A stretch of DNA of 64,000 nucleotides from Sphingomonas sp. HMP9 (GTDB lineage Bacteria; Pseudomonadota; Alphaproteobacteria; Sphingomonadales; Sphingomonadaceae), in the NCBI RefSeq assembly GCF_013374115.1, contig NZ_AP022673.1, positions 1,950,501 to 2,014,500 of the forward strand, in the 5' to 3' direction. The notes below the pieces were generated by a model that had not been told where the DNA came from, searched no databases, and saw nothing but the letters and a program-made list of their open reading frames with translations. Made by a program: the position numbers and the translations under genes. The first letter of the stretch is position 1, and each line of letters opens with the position of its first letter. Positions 17,440 through 25,408 of the stretch are shown here, piece after piece.

Positions 17440-18216
17440 TTACTTCCCTGTCCAGTTCCCCGCGCGCTTCTCGACGAACGCAGCCATGCCTTCGCTCTGG
17501 TCCGCAGTGCCGAACAGCCCGTGGAACAGCCGCCGCTCGAACTGGACGCCGTGCGACAGGCTCGTCTCGAACGCCGCGTTGACCATTTCCTTGTTCGCCA
17601 GAACCGCGAGCGGCGCCATCGCGGCGATGGTGGCGGCGGTCTTCACCGCTTCCTCGACCAGCTCGTCGGCGGGGATGATCCGCGAGACCAGCCCTGCGCG
17701 CTCGGCCTCGACCGCATCCATCATCCGGCCGGTGAGCACCATCTCCATCGCCTTGGCCTTGCCGACCGCATGCGTGAGGCGCTGCGACCCGCCCATGCCG
17801 GGGGAGACGGCGAGCTTGATCTCGGGCTGGCCGAACTTGGCGGTGTCGGCGGCGAGGATGAAGTCGCACATCATCGCGACCTCGCAGCCGCCGCCCAGCG
17901 CATAGCCCGCGACCGCGGCGATGATCGGCTTGCGCGTCCGCGTCACCTGTTCCCAGCCGGCGAAGAAGTTGCTCGCATACATGTCGGCAAAGCCCTGGCT
18001 CTGCATCTCCTTGATGTCCGCGCCCGCCGCGAACGCCTTGGCCGAGCCGGTCAGCACCGCGCAGCCCTGCGACGGATCCGCATCGAACGCGGCAAACGCG
18101 GCGATGAGGTCGGCGAGCACCTGCGAATTGAGCGCGTTGAGCGCCTGCGGCCGGTTCAGCGTGACGAGCGTGACGCCACCGCGCTGCTCGACGAGGATCG
18201 TTTCGTAATCGGCCAT
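17440..18216 (-). CDS. Enoyl-CoA hydratase (crotonase family)
   Basis: The 258-residue protein has [16 protein letters not shown], the oxyanion-hole motif [11 protein letters not shown] near 64 and a second backbone site in [15 protein letters not shown] near 107. Both crotonase glutamates are in place ([10 protein letters not shown] segment). In this neighbourhood it most likely hydrates methacrylyl-CoA to 3-hydroxyisobutyryl-CoA, though such enzymes usually also act on other short enoyl-CoAs. GGAG lies six to seven bases before ATG 18216, which I prefer over the upstream ATG at 18228. Confidence 0.9.
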   Translation of the reverse strand: MADYETILVEQRGGVTLVTLNRPQALNALNSQVLADLIAAFAAFDADPSQGCAVLTGSAKAFAAGADIKEMQSQGFADMYASNFFAGWEQVTRTRKPIIAAVAGYALGGGCEVAMMCDFILAADTAKFGQPEIKLAVSPGMGGSQRLTHAVGKAKAMEMVLTGRMMDAVEAERAGLVSRIIPADELVEEAVKTAATIAAMAPLAVLANKEMVNAAFETSLSHGVQFERRLFHGLFGTADQSEGMAAFVEKRAGNWTGK

Positions 18217-18235
18217 GTCAGTCTCCAATAAGCAT

Positions 18236-18319
18236 CGTCATCCTGGACTTGATCCAGGATCCAGAGCCACAAACGATGCCGTTTGTAACCCTGGTTCCTG
18301 ACTTTCGTCAGGATGACGG
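18236..18319. repeat. Palindromic element family A, copy 3 (mixed arms)
   Basis: The left arm is type B (inner hairpin CCTGGA-CTTGA-TCCAGG) and the right arm is type A. It separates the HIBCH-like and enoyl-CoA hydratase genes. Confidence 0.92.
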
Positions 18320-18320
18320 A

Positions 18321-19385
18321 TTAGCCCGGCGTCCACGCCTCGGCTTCAGGCAGTGGCGCGAAGATCTGGTCGATCACGTGATCGGTCACGTCCTCGGGCG
18401 TCGCCGGATCCCAGCGCGGCGCATTGTCCTTGTCGACGATCACCGCGCGCACGCCCTCGATGAAGTCATGCCGCTGCACGACGTGCGCGCCGACGGCATA
18501 TTCCTGGCGCATCTCGTCCGCGAAACTCGCCATCGCCGCACCCTCGTGAAGCAGCCGGAGCGACACCTTCATCGTCTGCGGCGACTTGGTCTTGAGCGTC
18601 GCGAGCGCCTTTGCAGTCCACTCACCACCATCGGCCTCGAGCGCGGCGTAGATGTCCTCGAGCACGTCCGACGCGAACAGCCGGTCGATATCGTCCTTGC
18701 GTGCGAGGATCTGCGCTTCGGGCGGCGCGATCGACAGCGCGTCCAGCACACCGGCGATATCCTGCGGCGTTTCCGCGATCCGCGCCTTAGCGGTGTCGAG
18801 CGTGTCGCTCGGCAGATAATGCGTCGCCAACCCCAGCGCGGCACACTCCGCACCATCGAGCCGATGCCCGGTCAGCGCCAGATACTGCCCGATTCGCCCC
18901 GGCAACCGCGACAGATACCAGCCGCCGCCCACATCGGGAAACAACCCGATCCCCGTCTCCGGCATCGCGAACTTCGTGTTCTCGGTCGCCACCCGGTACG
19001 TGCATGGCAGCGCGAGCCCGACGCCGCCGCCCATCGTGATCCCGTCCATGACCGCAACGATCGACTTGGCATAAGTGAACAGCCGGTGGTTCATCCGGTA
19101 CTCGGCATGAAAAAACGCCCGAGCCTCGACACCATCAGTCGCGCCCGACGCGGCTAGCATCCGGATATCGCCCCCCGCGCAGAACCCGCGCGCGCCCTTG
19201 GGATCGCCATCCAGCGAGGGTGCATGATCCACGACGATCGCCTCGACCGACGCATCCCCGCGCCACGCCTCCAACGCCTCCAGCACCCCCTCGCACATTG
19301 CCAGATTGAGCGCATGCAACGCCTTGGGCCGGTTCAGACGAATCCGGCCGACAGACCCTTCGACGGTCGTAATCAGGTCATTCAT
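18321..19385 (-). CDS. 3-hydroxyisobutyryl-CoA hydrolase
   Basis: The 354-residue crotonase-fold protein is of the HIBCH type, longer than hydratases. It has IRLNRPKALHALNLAM, GARGFCAGGDIRML near 68 and MDGITMGGGVGLALP near 115, followed by PETGIGLFPDVGGGWYLSRL, in which the Glu and Asp of HIBCH are present. It releases free 3-hydroxyisobutyrate from its CoA ester, which removes the toxic methacrylyl-CoA pool. It is flanked by repeat elements on both sides, within the valine gene set. Confidence 0.9.
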   Translation of the reverse strand: MNDLITTVEGSVGRIRLNRPKALHALNLAMCEGVLEALEAWRGDASVEAIVVDHAPSLDGDPKGARGFCAGGDIRMLAASGATDGVEARAFFHAEYRMNHRLFTYAKSIVAVMDGITMGGGVGLALPCTYRVATENTKFAMPETGIGLFPDVGGGWYLSRLPGRIGQYLALTGHRLDGAECAALGLATHYLPSDTLDTAKARIAETPQDIAGVLDALSIAPPEAQILARKDDIDRLFASDVLEDIYAALEADGGEWTAKALATLKTKSPQTMKVSLRLLHEGAAMASFADEMRQEYAVGAHVVQRHDFIEGVRAVIVDKDNAPRWDPATPEDVTDHVIDQIFAPLPEAEAWTPG

Positions 19386-19389
19386 AAAG

Positions 19390-19497
19390 CACCTCCCCGG
19401 CGTAGGCCGGGGTCCAGTTGGAAAGGTCTATGTAACGCAGGATGTCACCAAGCCGATTAGCGTCCCCCAGCTGGACCCCGGCCTTCGCCGGGGTGGT
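19390..19497. repeat. Palindromic element family B, copy 1
   Basis: The ends are ACCTCCCCGGCGTAGGCCGG and the complement-like CCCCGGCCTTCGCCGGGGTGG, each able to fold as a small GC hairpin; the inner part contains CAGTTGG and CAGCTGG. It lies between the acyl-CoA dehydrogenase and HIBCH genes. Confidence 0.85.
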
Positions 19498-19523
19498 CGC
19501 TGTGTGAGGCCTCTTCCTACGAA

Positions 19524-20669
19524 TCATTGCCGCGTCAGCTCGCGCCCGACGATCATCCGCATCACCTGGTTCGTGCCCTCGAGGATCGAATGCACGCGCA
19601 GGTCGCGCCAGAAGCGTTCGATCGGGTAATCCTGCAGATACCCATAGCCGCCATGCAGCTGCAACGCGCGGTCGACCACCGAAGACCCCGTATCTGTCGC
19701 CAGCCGCTTCGCCATCGCCGCGAACTTGGTCTTGTCGGGCGCGTTCGCCGTCACCTTGGCCGCCGCGATGTAGAGCAACGCACGCGCCGCCTCCAACTCG
19801 GTGGCCATGTCCGCCAGCATGAACTGCGTGTTCTGGAAATCCGCGATGGGCTTGCCGAACTGCTTGCGGTCGCGCGTATAGGCGATCGCCTCGTCGAGAC
19901 ACCGCTGCGCACCGCCGAGCGAGCACGCCCCGATGTTCAGCCGCCCGCCGTCGAGCCCCATCATCGCGATCCGGAACCCCTCGCCCTCGCCGCCGACCAT
20001 GTTCGCCGCCGGCACGCGGACGCCGTCGAAGATCACCTGCCGCGTCGGCTGCGAATGCCAGCCGAGCTTCTTCTCGTTCGCACCGAACGACACGCCCGGC
20101 ATGTCCTTCTCGATCACAAGGCAGGAAATGCCCTTCGGCCCATCCTCCCCGGTGCGGACCATCGTCACATACACCTCGTTCTCGCCCGCGCCCGAGATGA
20201 ACTGCTTCGAGCCCGTCACGATCCAGTCGTCGCCATCGCGAACCGCACGCGTCTTGAGCGCCGCCGCATCCGAGCCAGAGCCCGGCTCGGTCAGACAATA
20301 GCTCGCCAGCCGATCCATCGTCACCAGATCGGGCAGATACTTGTCCTTCACCGCGGCCGACCCGAACCGGTCGATCATCCACGCCGCCATGTTATGGATG
20401 CTAATGAACGCCGACGTCGAAGGGCACCCATACGACATCGCCTCCATGATCAGCGCAGCTTCCAGTCGCCCGAGCGCGATCCCGCCGCTCTCCTCGCTGA
20501 CATAGATCGCCGCGAACCCGACCTCCGCTGCCGCCTTGATCGTATCACGCGGGAAGATGTGCTTCTCGTCCCACTCGGCGGCATGCGGGGTGATCCGGTC
20601 CGCGGTAAATCGCCGCGCGAGGTCCTGGATCTCGCGCTGGTCGTCGGTGAGGTCGAACTGGTTGGTCAT
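19524..20669 (-). CDS. Acyl-CoA dehydrogenase, probably isobutyryl-CoA dehydrogenase
   Basis: The 381-residue flavoenzyme has YCLTEPGSGSDAAALKT near 125, the FAD/substrate loop WIVTGSKQFISGAGE, the catalytic Glu region in LHGGYGYLQDYPIERFWRD near 350 and the C-terminal RVHSILEGTNQVMRMIVGRE. Its place with mmsA, mmsB, HIBCH and an enoyl-CoA hydratase points to oxidation of isobutyryl-CoA to methacrylyl-CoA. AGGAAAG precedes ATG 20669; an upstream ATG at 20690 is possible but lacks a ribosome site. Confidence 0.88.
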   Translation of the reverse strand: MTNQFDLTDDQREIQDLARRFTADRITPHAAEWDEKHIFPRDTIKAAAEVGFAAIYVSEESGGIALGRLEAALIMEAMSYGCPSTSAFISIHNMAAWMIDRFGSAAVKDKYLPDLVTMDRLASYCLTEPGSGSDAAALKTRAVRDGDDWIVTGSKQFISGAGENEVYVTMVRTGEDGPKGISCLVIEKDMPGVSFGANEKKLGWHSQPTRQVIFDGVRVPAANMVGGEGEGFRIAMMGLDGGRLNIGACSLGGAQRCLDEAIAYTRDRKQFGKPIADFQNTQFMLADMATELEAARALLYIAAAKVTANAPDKTKFAAMAKRLATDTGSSVVDRALQLHGGYGYLQDYPIERFWRDLRVHSILEGTNQVMRMIVGRELTRQ

Positions 20670-20697
20670 CGGACTTTCCTGTGTCGTCATACTAATT

Positions 20698-20782
20698 CCG
20701 TCATACTGGGCTTGACCCAGTATCCAGAGCGGCGAATGCAGACGCCTGTGGCTCTGGATCCTGACTTTCGTCAGGATGACGG
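20698..20782. repeat. Palindromic element family A, copy 4 (left of GIY-YIG gene)
   Basis: The left arm is a third hairpin type (ACTGGG-CTTGA-CCCAGT) and the right arm is type A. Its right arm (20749-20785) is a perfect inverted copy of 21106-21142 on the other side of the GIY-YIG gene. Confidence 0.95.
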
Positions 20783-20796
20783 GGTGGGGGAATGAT

Positions 20797-21120
20797 ATGG
20801 CTAGGCAACCCGCGGTCTATATCATGGCGAGCTGGCGTAACGGAACGCTGTACATCGGCGTCACGTCCGATCTGATGGCACGGATCGTTCAGCACCGCGA
20901 GGGCATGTTCGACGGCTTTACAAAGCGATACGCGGTGAACCGGCTGGTTTGGTTTGCGATGGCAGACACAATGGACGCGGCGATCACGCGCGAGAAACAG
21001 CTGAAGGTCTGGAAACGGTCCTGGAAGATCACGCTGATCGAGACGGAGAACCCGACATGGCGCGATCTAGCCGAAGACTGGGGCTTCGATCCAATGCCCA
21101 CCCCTACCCCGTCATCCTGA
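20797..21120 (+). CDS. Small GIY-YIG nuclease-like protein
   Basis: The 107-residue protein is a single GIY-YIG domain: VYIMASWRNGTLYIGVTSDL (the two YI elements, residues 7-26), the catalytic Arg region in ARIVQHREG near 32 and the metal-binding Glu in AITREKQLKVWKR near 66. This is the stand-alone GIY-YIG family (UPF0213-like) of unknown role; relatives are DNA nucleases. ATG 20797 starts 14 bases after the left palindrome, and the stop TGA is inside the right palindrome. It is on the strand opposite to the surrounding valine genes, so it looks inserted. Confidence 0.85.
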   Translation: MARQPAVYIMASWRNGTLYIGVTSDLMARIVQHREGMFDGFTKRYAVNRLVWFAMADTMDAAITREKQLKVWKRSWKITLIETENPTWRDLAEDWGFDPMPTPTPSS

Positions 21121-21193
21121 CGAAAGTCAGGATCCAGAGCCAAGAACGTTGCCCTCGGTGGCTCTGGATCCTGGATCAAGTCCAGGATGACGG
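21109..21193. repeat. Palindromic element family A, copy 5 (right of GIY-YIG gene)
   Basis: The left arm is type A and contains the stop codon of the GIY-YIG gene; the right arm is type B (CCTGGATCAAGTCCAGG). It lies 21 bp from the end of mmsA. Confidence 0.95.
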
Positions 21194-21214
21194 AGGGAAA
21201 GCGCCGCAACCCGA

Positions 21215-22741
21215 TCACCCCATCGTCGGGATGACAAACGCATCGTTGTTCCGCGCCGGACCGCCATCCTCCGCCATCGCCGGCAGCGCCGACCCATCGG
21301 GCCAGCGCTGCGTGATCGTCTTGACCTTGGTCCAGAACTTCACGCCCTCCATGCCGTGCTGGTTGGTGTCCCCGAACGCCGAGCGCTTCCACCCGCCGAA
21401 GGTGTGATACGCCACCGGCACCGGGATCGGCACGTTGATGCCCACCATCCCGACATTCACCCGCGCCGCGAACTCGCGCGCGGCGTGGCCGTTGCGCGTG
21501 AAGATCGCGACGCCGTTGCCATATTGATGCTCGCTCGGCAGCCGCACCGCCTCCTCGAAGTCCGCCGCGCGGACGATCTGGAGCACCGGCCCGAAGATCT
21601 CCTCCTTGTACGCCGACATCTCCGTGGTGACGTGGTCGAACAGCGACGGCCCGATGAAGAAGCCCTTCTCATGCCCCTGCAACGCAAACCCGCGCCCGTC
21701 GACGACGAGCTCCGCGCCCTCGTCGACACCGGTCTGAATCCAGTTCTCGATCCGGGTGTGATGCGCCGCGTTCACCACGGGACCGTAATGCGCGTCATTG
21801 TCGGTCGACACGCCAACGCGCAGTGCAGCGATCGCCGGGATCAGCTTCTCGCGTAGCGCGATCGCGGTCTTCTCTCCGACCGGCACCACCACCGGCAGCG
21901 CCATGCAGCGCTCGCCCGCCGAGCCGAACGCCGCGCCCGACAGATCGGCGACGACCTGGTCGAGGTCCGCGTCGGGCATGACGATGCCGTGGTTCTTGGC
22001 GCCGCCCATCGCCTGGACGCGCTTGCCCGCCTCGACGCCGCGCCGGTACACGTAATGCGCGATGTCGGACGACCCGACGAAGCTGACCGCCGCAATCGCC
22101 GGATGATCAAGGATCGCGTCGACCATCTCCTTGTCGCCGTGGACGACCTGGAAGATCCCCTCGGGCAGCCCCGCCTCGACGAACAATTCACCCAGCCGCA
22201 CCGGCACCGACGGATCACGCTCGCTCGGCTTCAGAATGAACGCGTTCCCAGTCGCGATCGCCACGCCCGACATCCACAGCGGGATCATCGCCGGGAAGTT
22301 GAACGGCGTGATCCCCGCACCGATGCCGAGCGGCTGGCGCATCGAATACACATCGATCCCCGGCCCCGCGCCCTGCGTATATTCGCCCTTGAGGATGTGC
22401 GGGATGCCGCAGCAGAACTCGATCACCTCGAGCCCACGCTGGATATCGCCCTTCGAATCCGCGATCACCTTGCCGTGCTCGGACGAGAGCATCCGCGCCA
22501 GCTCGTCCATGTTCGCCTCGACCAGCCGCTTGAACTCGAACATCACGCGCGCACGACGCTGCGGGTTGGTCGCGGCCCAGGCCGGCTGCGCCTTCTGCGC
22601 GGCGGCGACCGCGCGCTCCAGATCCGCCGCACCCGACAGGCGAACCCGCGCCTGCACTTCGCCCGAATTCGGGTCGAACACGTCACCGAAGCGCTCGGCG
22701 GTGCTGGCCGCACCGCTCACGAAATTCTCGATCGTCCGCAT
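21215..22741 (-). CDS. mmsA: CoA-acylating methylmalonate-semialdehyde dehydrogenase
   Basis: The 508-residue aldehyde dehydrogenase converts methylmalonate semialdehyde with CoA and NAD to propionyl-CoA and CO2, the last step of valine breakdown. It has GIGAGITPFNFPAMIPLWM near 135, FVGSSDIAHYVYRRG near 222 and the catalytic Cys in SAGERCMALPVVV near 278, all in MmsA form. The frame is open to 22849, but ATG 22741 matches the family start and has GAGG upstream. It is the first gene of the set and is divergent from a LysR regulator. Confidence 0.94.
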   Translation of the reverse strand: MRTIENFVSGAASTAERFGDVFDPNSGEVQARVRLSGAADLERAVAAAQKAQPAWAATNPQRRARVMFEFKRLVEANMDELARMLSSEHGKVIADSKGDIQRGLEVIEFCCGIPHILKGEYTQGAGPGIDVYSMRQPLGIGAGITPFNFPAMIPLWMSGVAIATGNAFILKPSERDPSVPVRLGELFVEAGLPEGIFQVVHGDKEMVDAILDHPAIAAVSFVGSSDIAHYVYRRGVEAGKRVQAMGGAKNHGIVMPDADLDQVVADLSGAAFGSAGERCMALPVVVPVGEKTAIALREKLIPAIAALRVGVSTDNDAHYGPVVNAAHHTRIENWIQTGVDEGAELVVDGRGFALQGHEKGFFIGPSLFDHVTTEMSAYKEEIFGPVLQIVRAADFEEAVRLPSEHQYGNGVAIFTRNGHAAREFAARVNVGMVGINVPIPVPVAYHTFGGWKRSAFGDTNQHGMEGVKFWTKVKTITQRWPDGSALPAMAEDGGPARNNDAFVIPTMG

Positions 22742-22805
22742 GGCATCCTCTTCTCGTTGTCCGCACCGTCGGCCATAAGCGTTTCGCAGCCAAGAGGGGC
22801 TGTTT

Positions 22806-22828
22806 GCAGATTCGCTCTGCGAATATGC
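22806..22828. promoter_or_regulatory. Candidate LysR-type operator
   Basis: GCA-g-ATTCGC-TCT-GCGAAT-a-TGC is an interrupted palindrome with nine matched bases per arm. It contains T-N11-A, the LysR-box pattern. It lies between mmsA and the divergent lysR-type gene, 34 bp before the latter's start. Confidence 0.6.
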
Positions 22829-22861
22829 AGCACGGGATGAGCCGTTCATGGGCCAGGTTTA

Positions 22862-23779
22862 ATGGATTGGGACGACGTCCGGTATTTCCTGGCCCTGGCG
22901 CGCACGCACCGGCTCGGACCCGCCGCGAAACTGCTCGGACAGGACGCGACGACGGTTTCGCGGCGGCTGCAACGCCTGGAGCGACGCCTCCAGACGACGT
23001 TGTTCGAGCAGACCGTTGCCGGCTACGCGCTGACCGAGCGGGGCGCTGCGCTGTTGGAGCATGCCGAGACGATGGAGGCGTCGGCGCTCGGGATCCAGGA
23101 AGTGGTCGGCAATGACGCGGGCGTGCTCGCCGGCCCGATCCGGTTGAGCGTTTCGGAAGGGTTCGGCAGCCGCATCCTCGCCCCGCGCCTCGCGTCGTTC
23201 ACCAACCAGCATCCGCGGATCGCCGTCGACCTGATCGCCTCGACCGGGTTCCTCAATCCGTCGCGACGCGAGGCGGACATTGCGGTGATGCTGGCACGCC
23301 CGAAGAGCGGCCCGCTGGTCGCGCGCAAACTCACCGACTATCACCTCGGCCTCTACGCGCATCCGGATCATCTCGCCAGGATGGGGCCGATCGCGACCAC
23401 CGCGGACCTGATGCGCCACCGCCTGATTGGCTATGTGCCGGACATGATCTACGCGCCCGAGCTTCGGTATCTGGCGGAGATCGACGGTCGCCTCGACGCC
23501 TCGATCCGCAGTTCGAGCATCGTCGCACAGGCCGAGCTGATCGCGGCCGGCGCGGGGTGCGGCATCCTGCCCTGCTTCATCGGCGACCGCGTGCCCGGGT
23601 TGATCCGCGTCCTGCCCGAAGCCGTGGACATCCAGCGCTCGTTCTGGCTCGTCGTCCACCGCGACGTCCGCCGGATCGCGCGGATCGACCGGTTCATCGC
23701 GTGGCTGGACGCGACGGTAGGCGAGCTGAAGCCGCTGATGCTCGGCGCCACGCCGCGCGCGATTGCCGCTCCCGACTGA
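22862..23779 (+). CDS. LysR-family transcriptional regulator
   Basis: The 305-residue protein has an N-terminal winged helix (DDVRYFLALARTHRLGPAAKLLGQDATTVSRRLQRLE by type, with DATTVSRRLQ as recognition helix) and a periplasmic-binding-like effector domain from about residue 90. It is divergent from mmsA with a LysR-box palindrome between, so it is the likely activator or repressor of the valine genes and of itself. The effector is unknown; a valine-pathway intermediate is plausible. Confidence 0.88.
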   Translation: MDWDDVRYFLALARTHRLGPAAKLLGQDATTVSRRLQRLERRLQTTLFEQTVAGYALTERGAALLEHAETMEASALGIQEVVGNDAGVLAGPIRLSVSEGFGSRILAPRLASFTNQHPRIAVDLIASTGFLNPSRREADIAVMLARPKSGPLVARKLTDYHLGLYAHPDHLARMGPIATTADLMRHRLIGYVPDMIYAPELRYLAEIDGRLDASIRSSSIVAQAELIAAGAGCGILPCFIGDRVPGLIRVLPEAVDIQRSFWLVVHRDVRRIARIDRFIAWLDATVGELKPLMLGATPRAIAAPD

Positions 23780-23831
23780 GGGTCCTATAGATCGATGTTG
23801 CACGGCAGCATCGCCGACCCGGAGCACCGCG

Positions 23832-24206
23832 TTGATCCCCAAACTCTATCACCAGATGATCGACGCGATCGGCGATGGCACCGGCCTGCCCGACATCATC
23901 CTTCACATCCATGCCGGCATGGCCCTGCTGATGATTGCGCGACTGGTAACGCGGCGGTCGTTCGGGACGTTCATTCCGTGGTGGGTGGTGGTCGCGGGCG
24001 AGGCGTTCAACGAGATCATGGACCGGCTGAACTTCGGGTCGTGGCGGTGGGAGGATACCTCGCTGGATATCATCAACACGCTGCTGTGGCCGACGGTGAT
24101 CTGCCTTGGCGTGCGCTTGCGCCCGATGATCGCGCAGCGGACGAAGGCCGAGCCGGTTGCAATCGAGATTGGAGCTGGCGAGACCGCAGCTGTCGAACCC
24201 GTTTGA
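23832..24206 (+). CDS. Small two-helix membrane protein, unknown function
   Basis: About 124 residues. The frame is open from 23763, but TTG 23832 has GGAG eight bases upstream and gives a sensible start (IPKLYHQMIDAIGD). Hydrophobic stretches near residues 18-35 and 43-58 and a third near 88-98 suggest a membrane protein. The motif AFNEIMDRLNFGSWRWEDTSLD between them resembles small VanZ-like or YdjM-like proteins, but I cannot assign a family. It converges on the acyl-CoA dehydrogenase pair across a family A palindrome. Confidence 0.6.
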   Translation: MIPKLYHQMIDAIGDGTGLPDIILHIHAGMALLMIARLVTRRSFGTFIPWWVVVAGEAFNEIMDRLNFGSWRWEDTSLDIINTLLWPTVICLGVRLRPMIAQRTKAEPVAIEIGAGETAAVEPV

Positions 24207-24228
24207 TACCCTGCACGCTGCGTAGCCC

Positions 24229-24311
24229 ATCATCCTGACGAAAGTCAGGATCCAGAGCCGTCAAGGACAACGCCCGTGACCCTCGGCCCTGGCTTTCGTC
24301 AGGGTGACGGA
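24229..24311. repeat. Palindromic element family A, copy 6
   Basis: The left arm is type A; the right arm is slightly decayed (CCCTGGCTTTCGTCAGGGTGACGG). It sits between two convergent genes, where it could also act as a bidirectional terminator. Confidence 0.88.
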
Positions 24312-24324
24312 GGCAGGGATAGTC

Positions 24325-25404
24325 TCACCCCAGCGCGATATAGCGTTGCAGGTGATAATCCTCGTCGCCAAGCTGGTGGTCGATCATCACCAGCCGTTTG
24401 GCGTAGTGCGACACCGCATATTCCCACGTCATCCCGATCCCGCCGTGCAGCTGGATCGACTCCTCGGCGACCAGCGCGCCGGTCCGACCAATCGTGTATT
24501 TCGCTGCCGCCAGCGCCCGGTCGCGCGCCGTCGCATCGTCGCCGTCGAACGCCGACGCCGCGTTGATCACCGCCGACTGCGCCTGCTCGATCTCCAGCAA
24601 CACCGTCGCCATGCGGTGCTGGAGCGCCTGGAACTTGCCGATCGGCACGCCGAACTGTTTCCGATCGCGGAGGTAACCGAGCGTCGCCTCCTTGACGAAT
24701 TCCATCGCGCCGAGCGCTTCGGCCGACAGCGCGAGCAACCCGGCACCGACCGCCGCATCGACGATCGCCTGCCCCTGCCCTTCGCCGCCGACGCGCGCGT
24801 CCGCGCCTAGCGTCACACCATCGAACGTCACGTCGCCCGCGCCACCGCCTTCGACGACGTTGTAGCTGCGGACCGACATCCCGGCCGCATCCGCGGGCAC
24901 GAGGAACACGAGCGGCTCGTCCTGTTCGACCACCACGACGAAGACCGACGCCGCACCAGCCTGCGCAACGACCGCCTTGGTCCCGCTGAGCGTCCAGCCG
25001 TCGCCGCTCTTCGTCGCGGTCACCGGCGTCGCACCGTCCTCCTGCGCGAACGCGGCGATCGTCTCGCCGGACACGATCCCGGCGAGCGTTTCGTCATGCC
25101 GACCGCCCGCGGCGAGCGCGCGGCCCGCCATCAGCGCACCCAGGAACGGCTCGACCACCAGCGCGCGGCCGAGCGCCTCGAACACTACCATGATGTCGAA
25201 CCCGCTGCCGCCGAAGCCGCCCGCCGCCTCGTCGAACAGCGCCGAGACGATGCCGAGCTCGTTCAACTGCTTCCAGACCGTCGGGTCGTACCCCGCGTCG
25301 CTGTACGCGCCCGCATTGCGCGTATCGATCGGATAGCCGTCGCGCAGCGCGCGGACGAGCGTATCGGCCAGCATGCGGCGATCATCGGTGTGGTCGAAGT
25401 TCAT
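24325..25404 (-). CDS. Acyl-CoA dehydrogenase family protein, small subunit-like
   Basis: The 359-residue protein has the acyl-CoA dehydrogenase fold but is divergent: GFGGSGFDIMVVFEALGRAL near 73, WTLSGTKAVVAQAG near 145 and the C-terminal QLHGGIGMTWEYAVSHYAKRL. It lacks the usual YALTEPxAGSD loop. Such proteins often pair with a second acyl-CoA dehydrogenase subunit, here the gene four bases upstream, as in heteromeric steroid-type enzymes. ATG 25404 is chosen because the longer frame has no family similarity. Confidence 0.8.
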   Translation of the reverse strand: MNFDHTDDRRMLADTLVRALRDGYPIDTRNAGAYSDAGYDPTVWKQLNELGIVSALFDEAAGGFGGSGFDIMVVFEALGRALVVEPFLGALMAGRALAAGGRHDETLAGIVSGETIAAFAQEDGATPVTATKSGDGWTLSGTKAVVAQAGAASVFVVVVEQDEPLVFLVPADAAGMSVRSYNVVEGGGAGDVTFDGVTLGADARVGGEGQGQAIVDAAVGAGLLALSAEALGAMEFVKEATLGYLRDRKQFGVPIGKFQALQHRMATVLLEIEQAQSAVINAASAFDGDDATARDRALAAAKYTIGRTGALVAEESIQLHGGIGMTWEYAVSHYAKRLVMIDHQLGDEDYHLQRYIALG

Positions 25405-25408
25405 GTGC

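Noticed and set aside
18249..24270. Short reading frames with [14 protein letters not shown] peptides
   Set aside because: They are translations of the family A repeat arms and occur at each copy; they are not genes.
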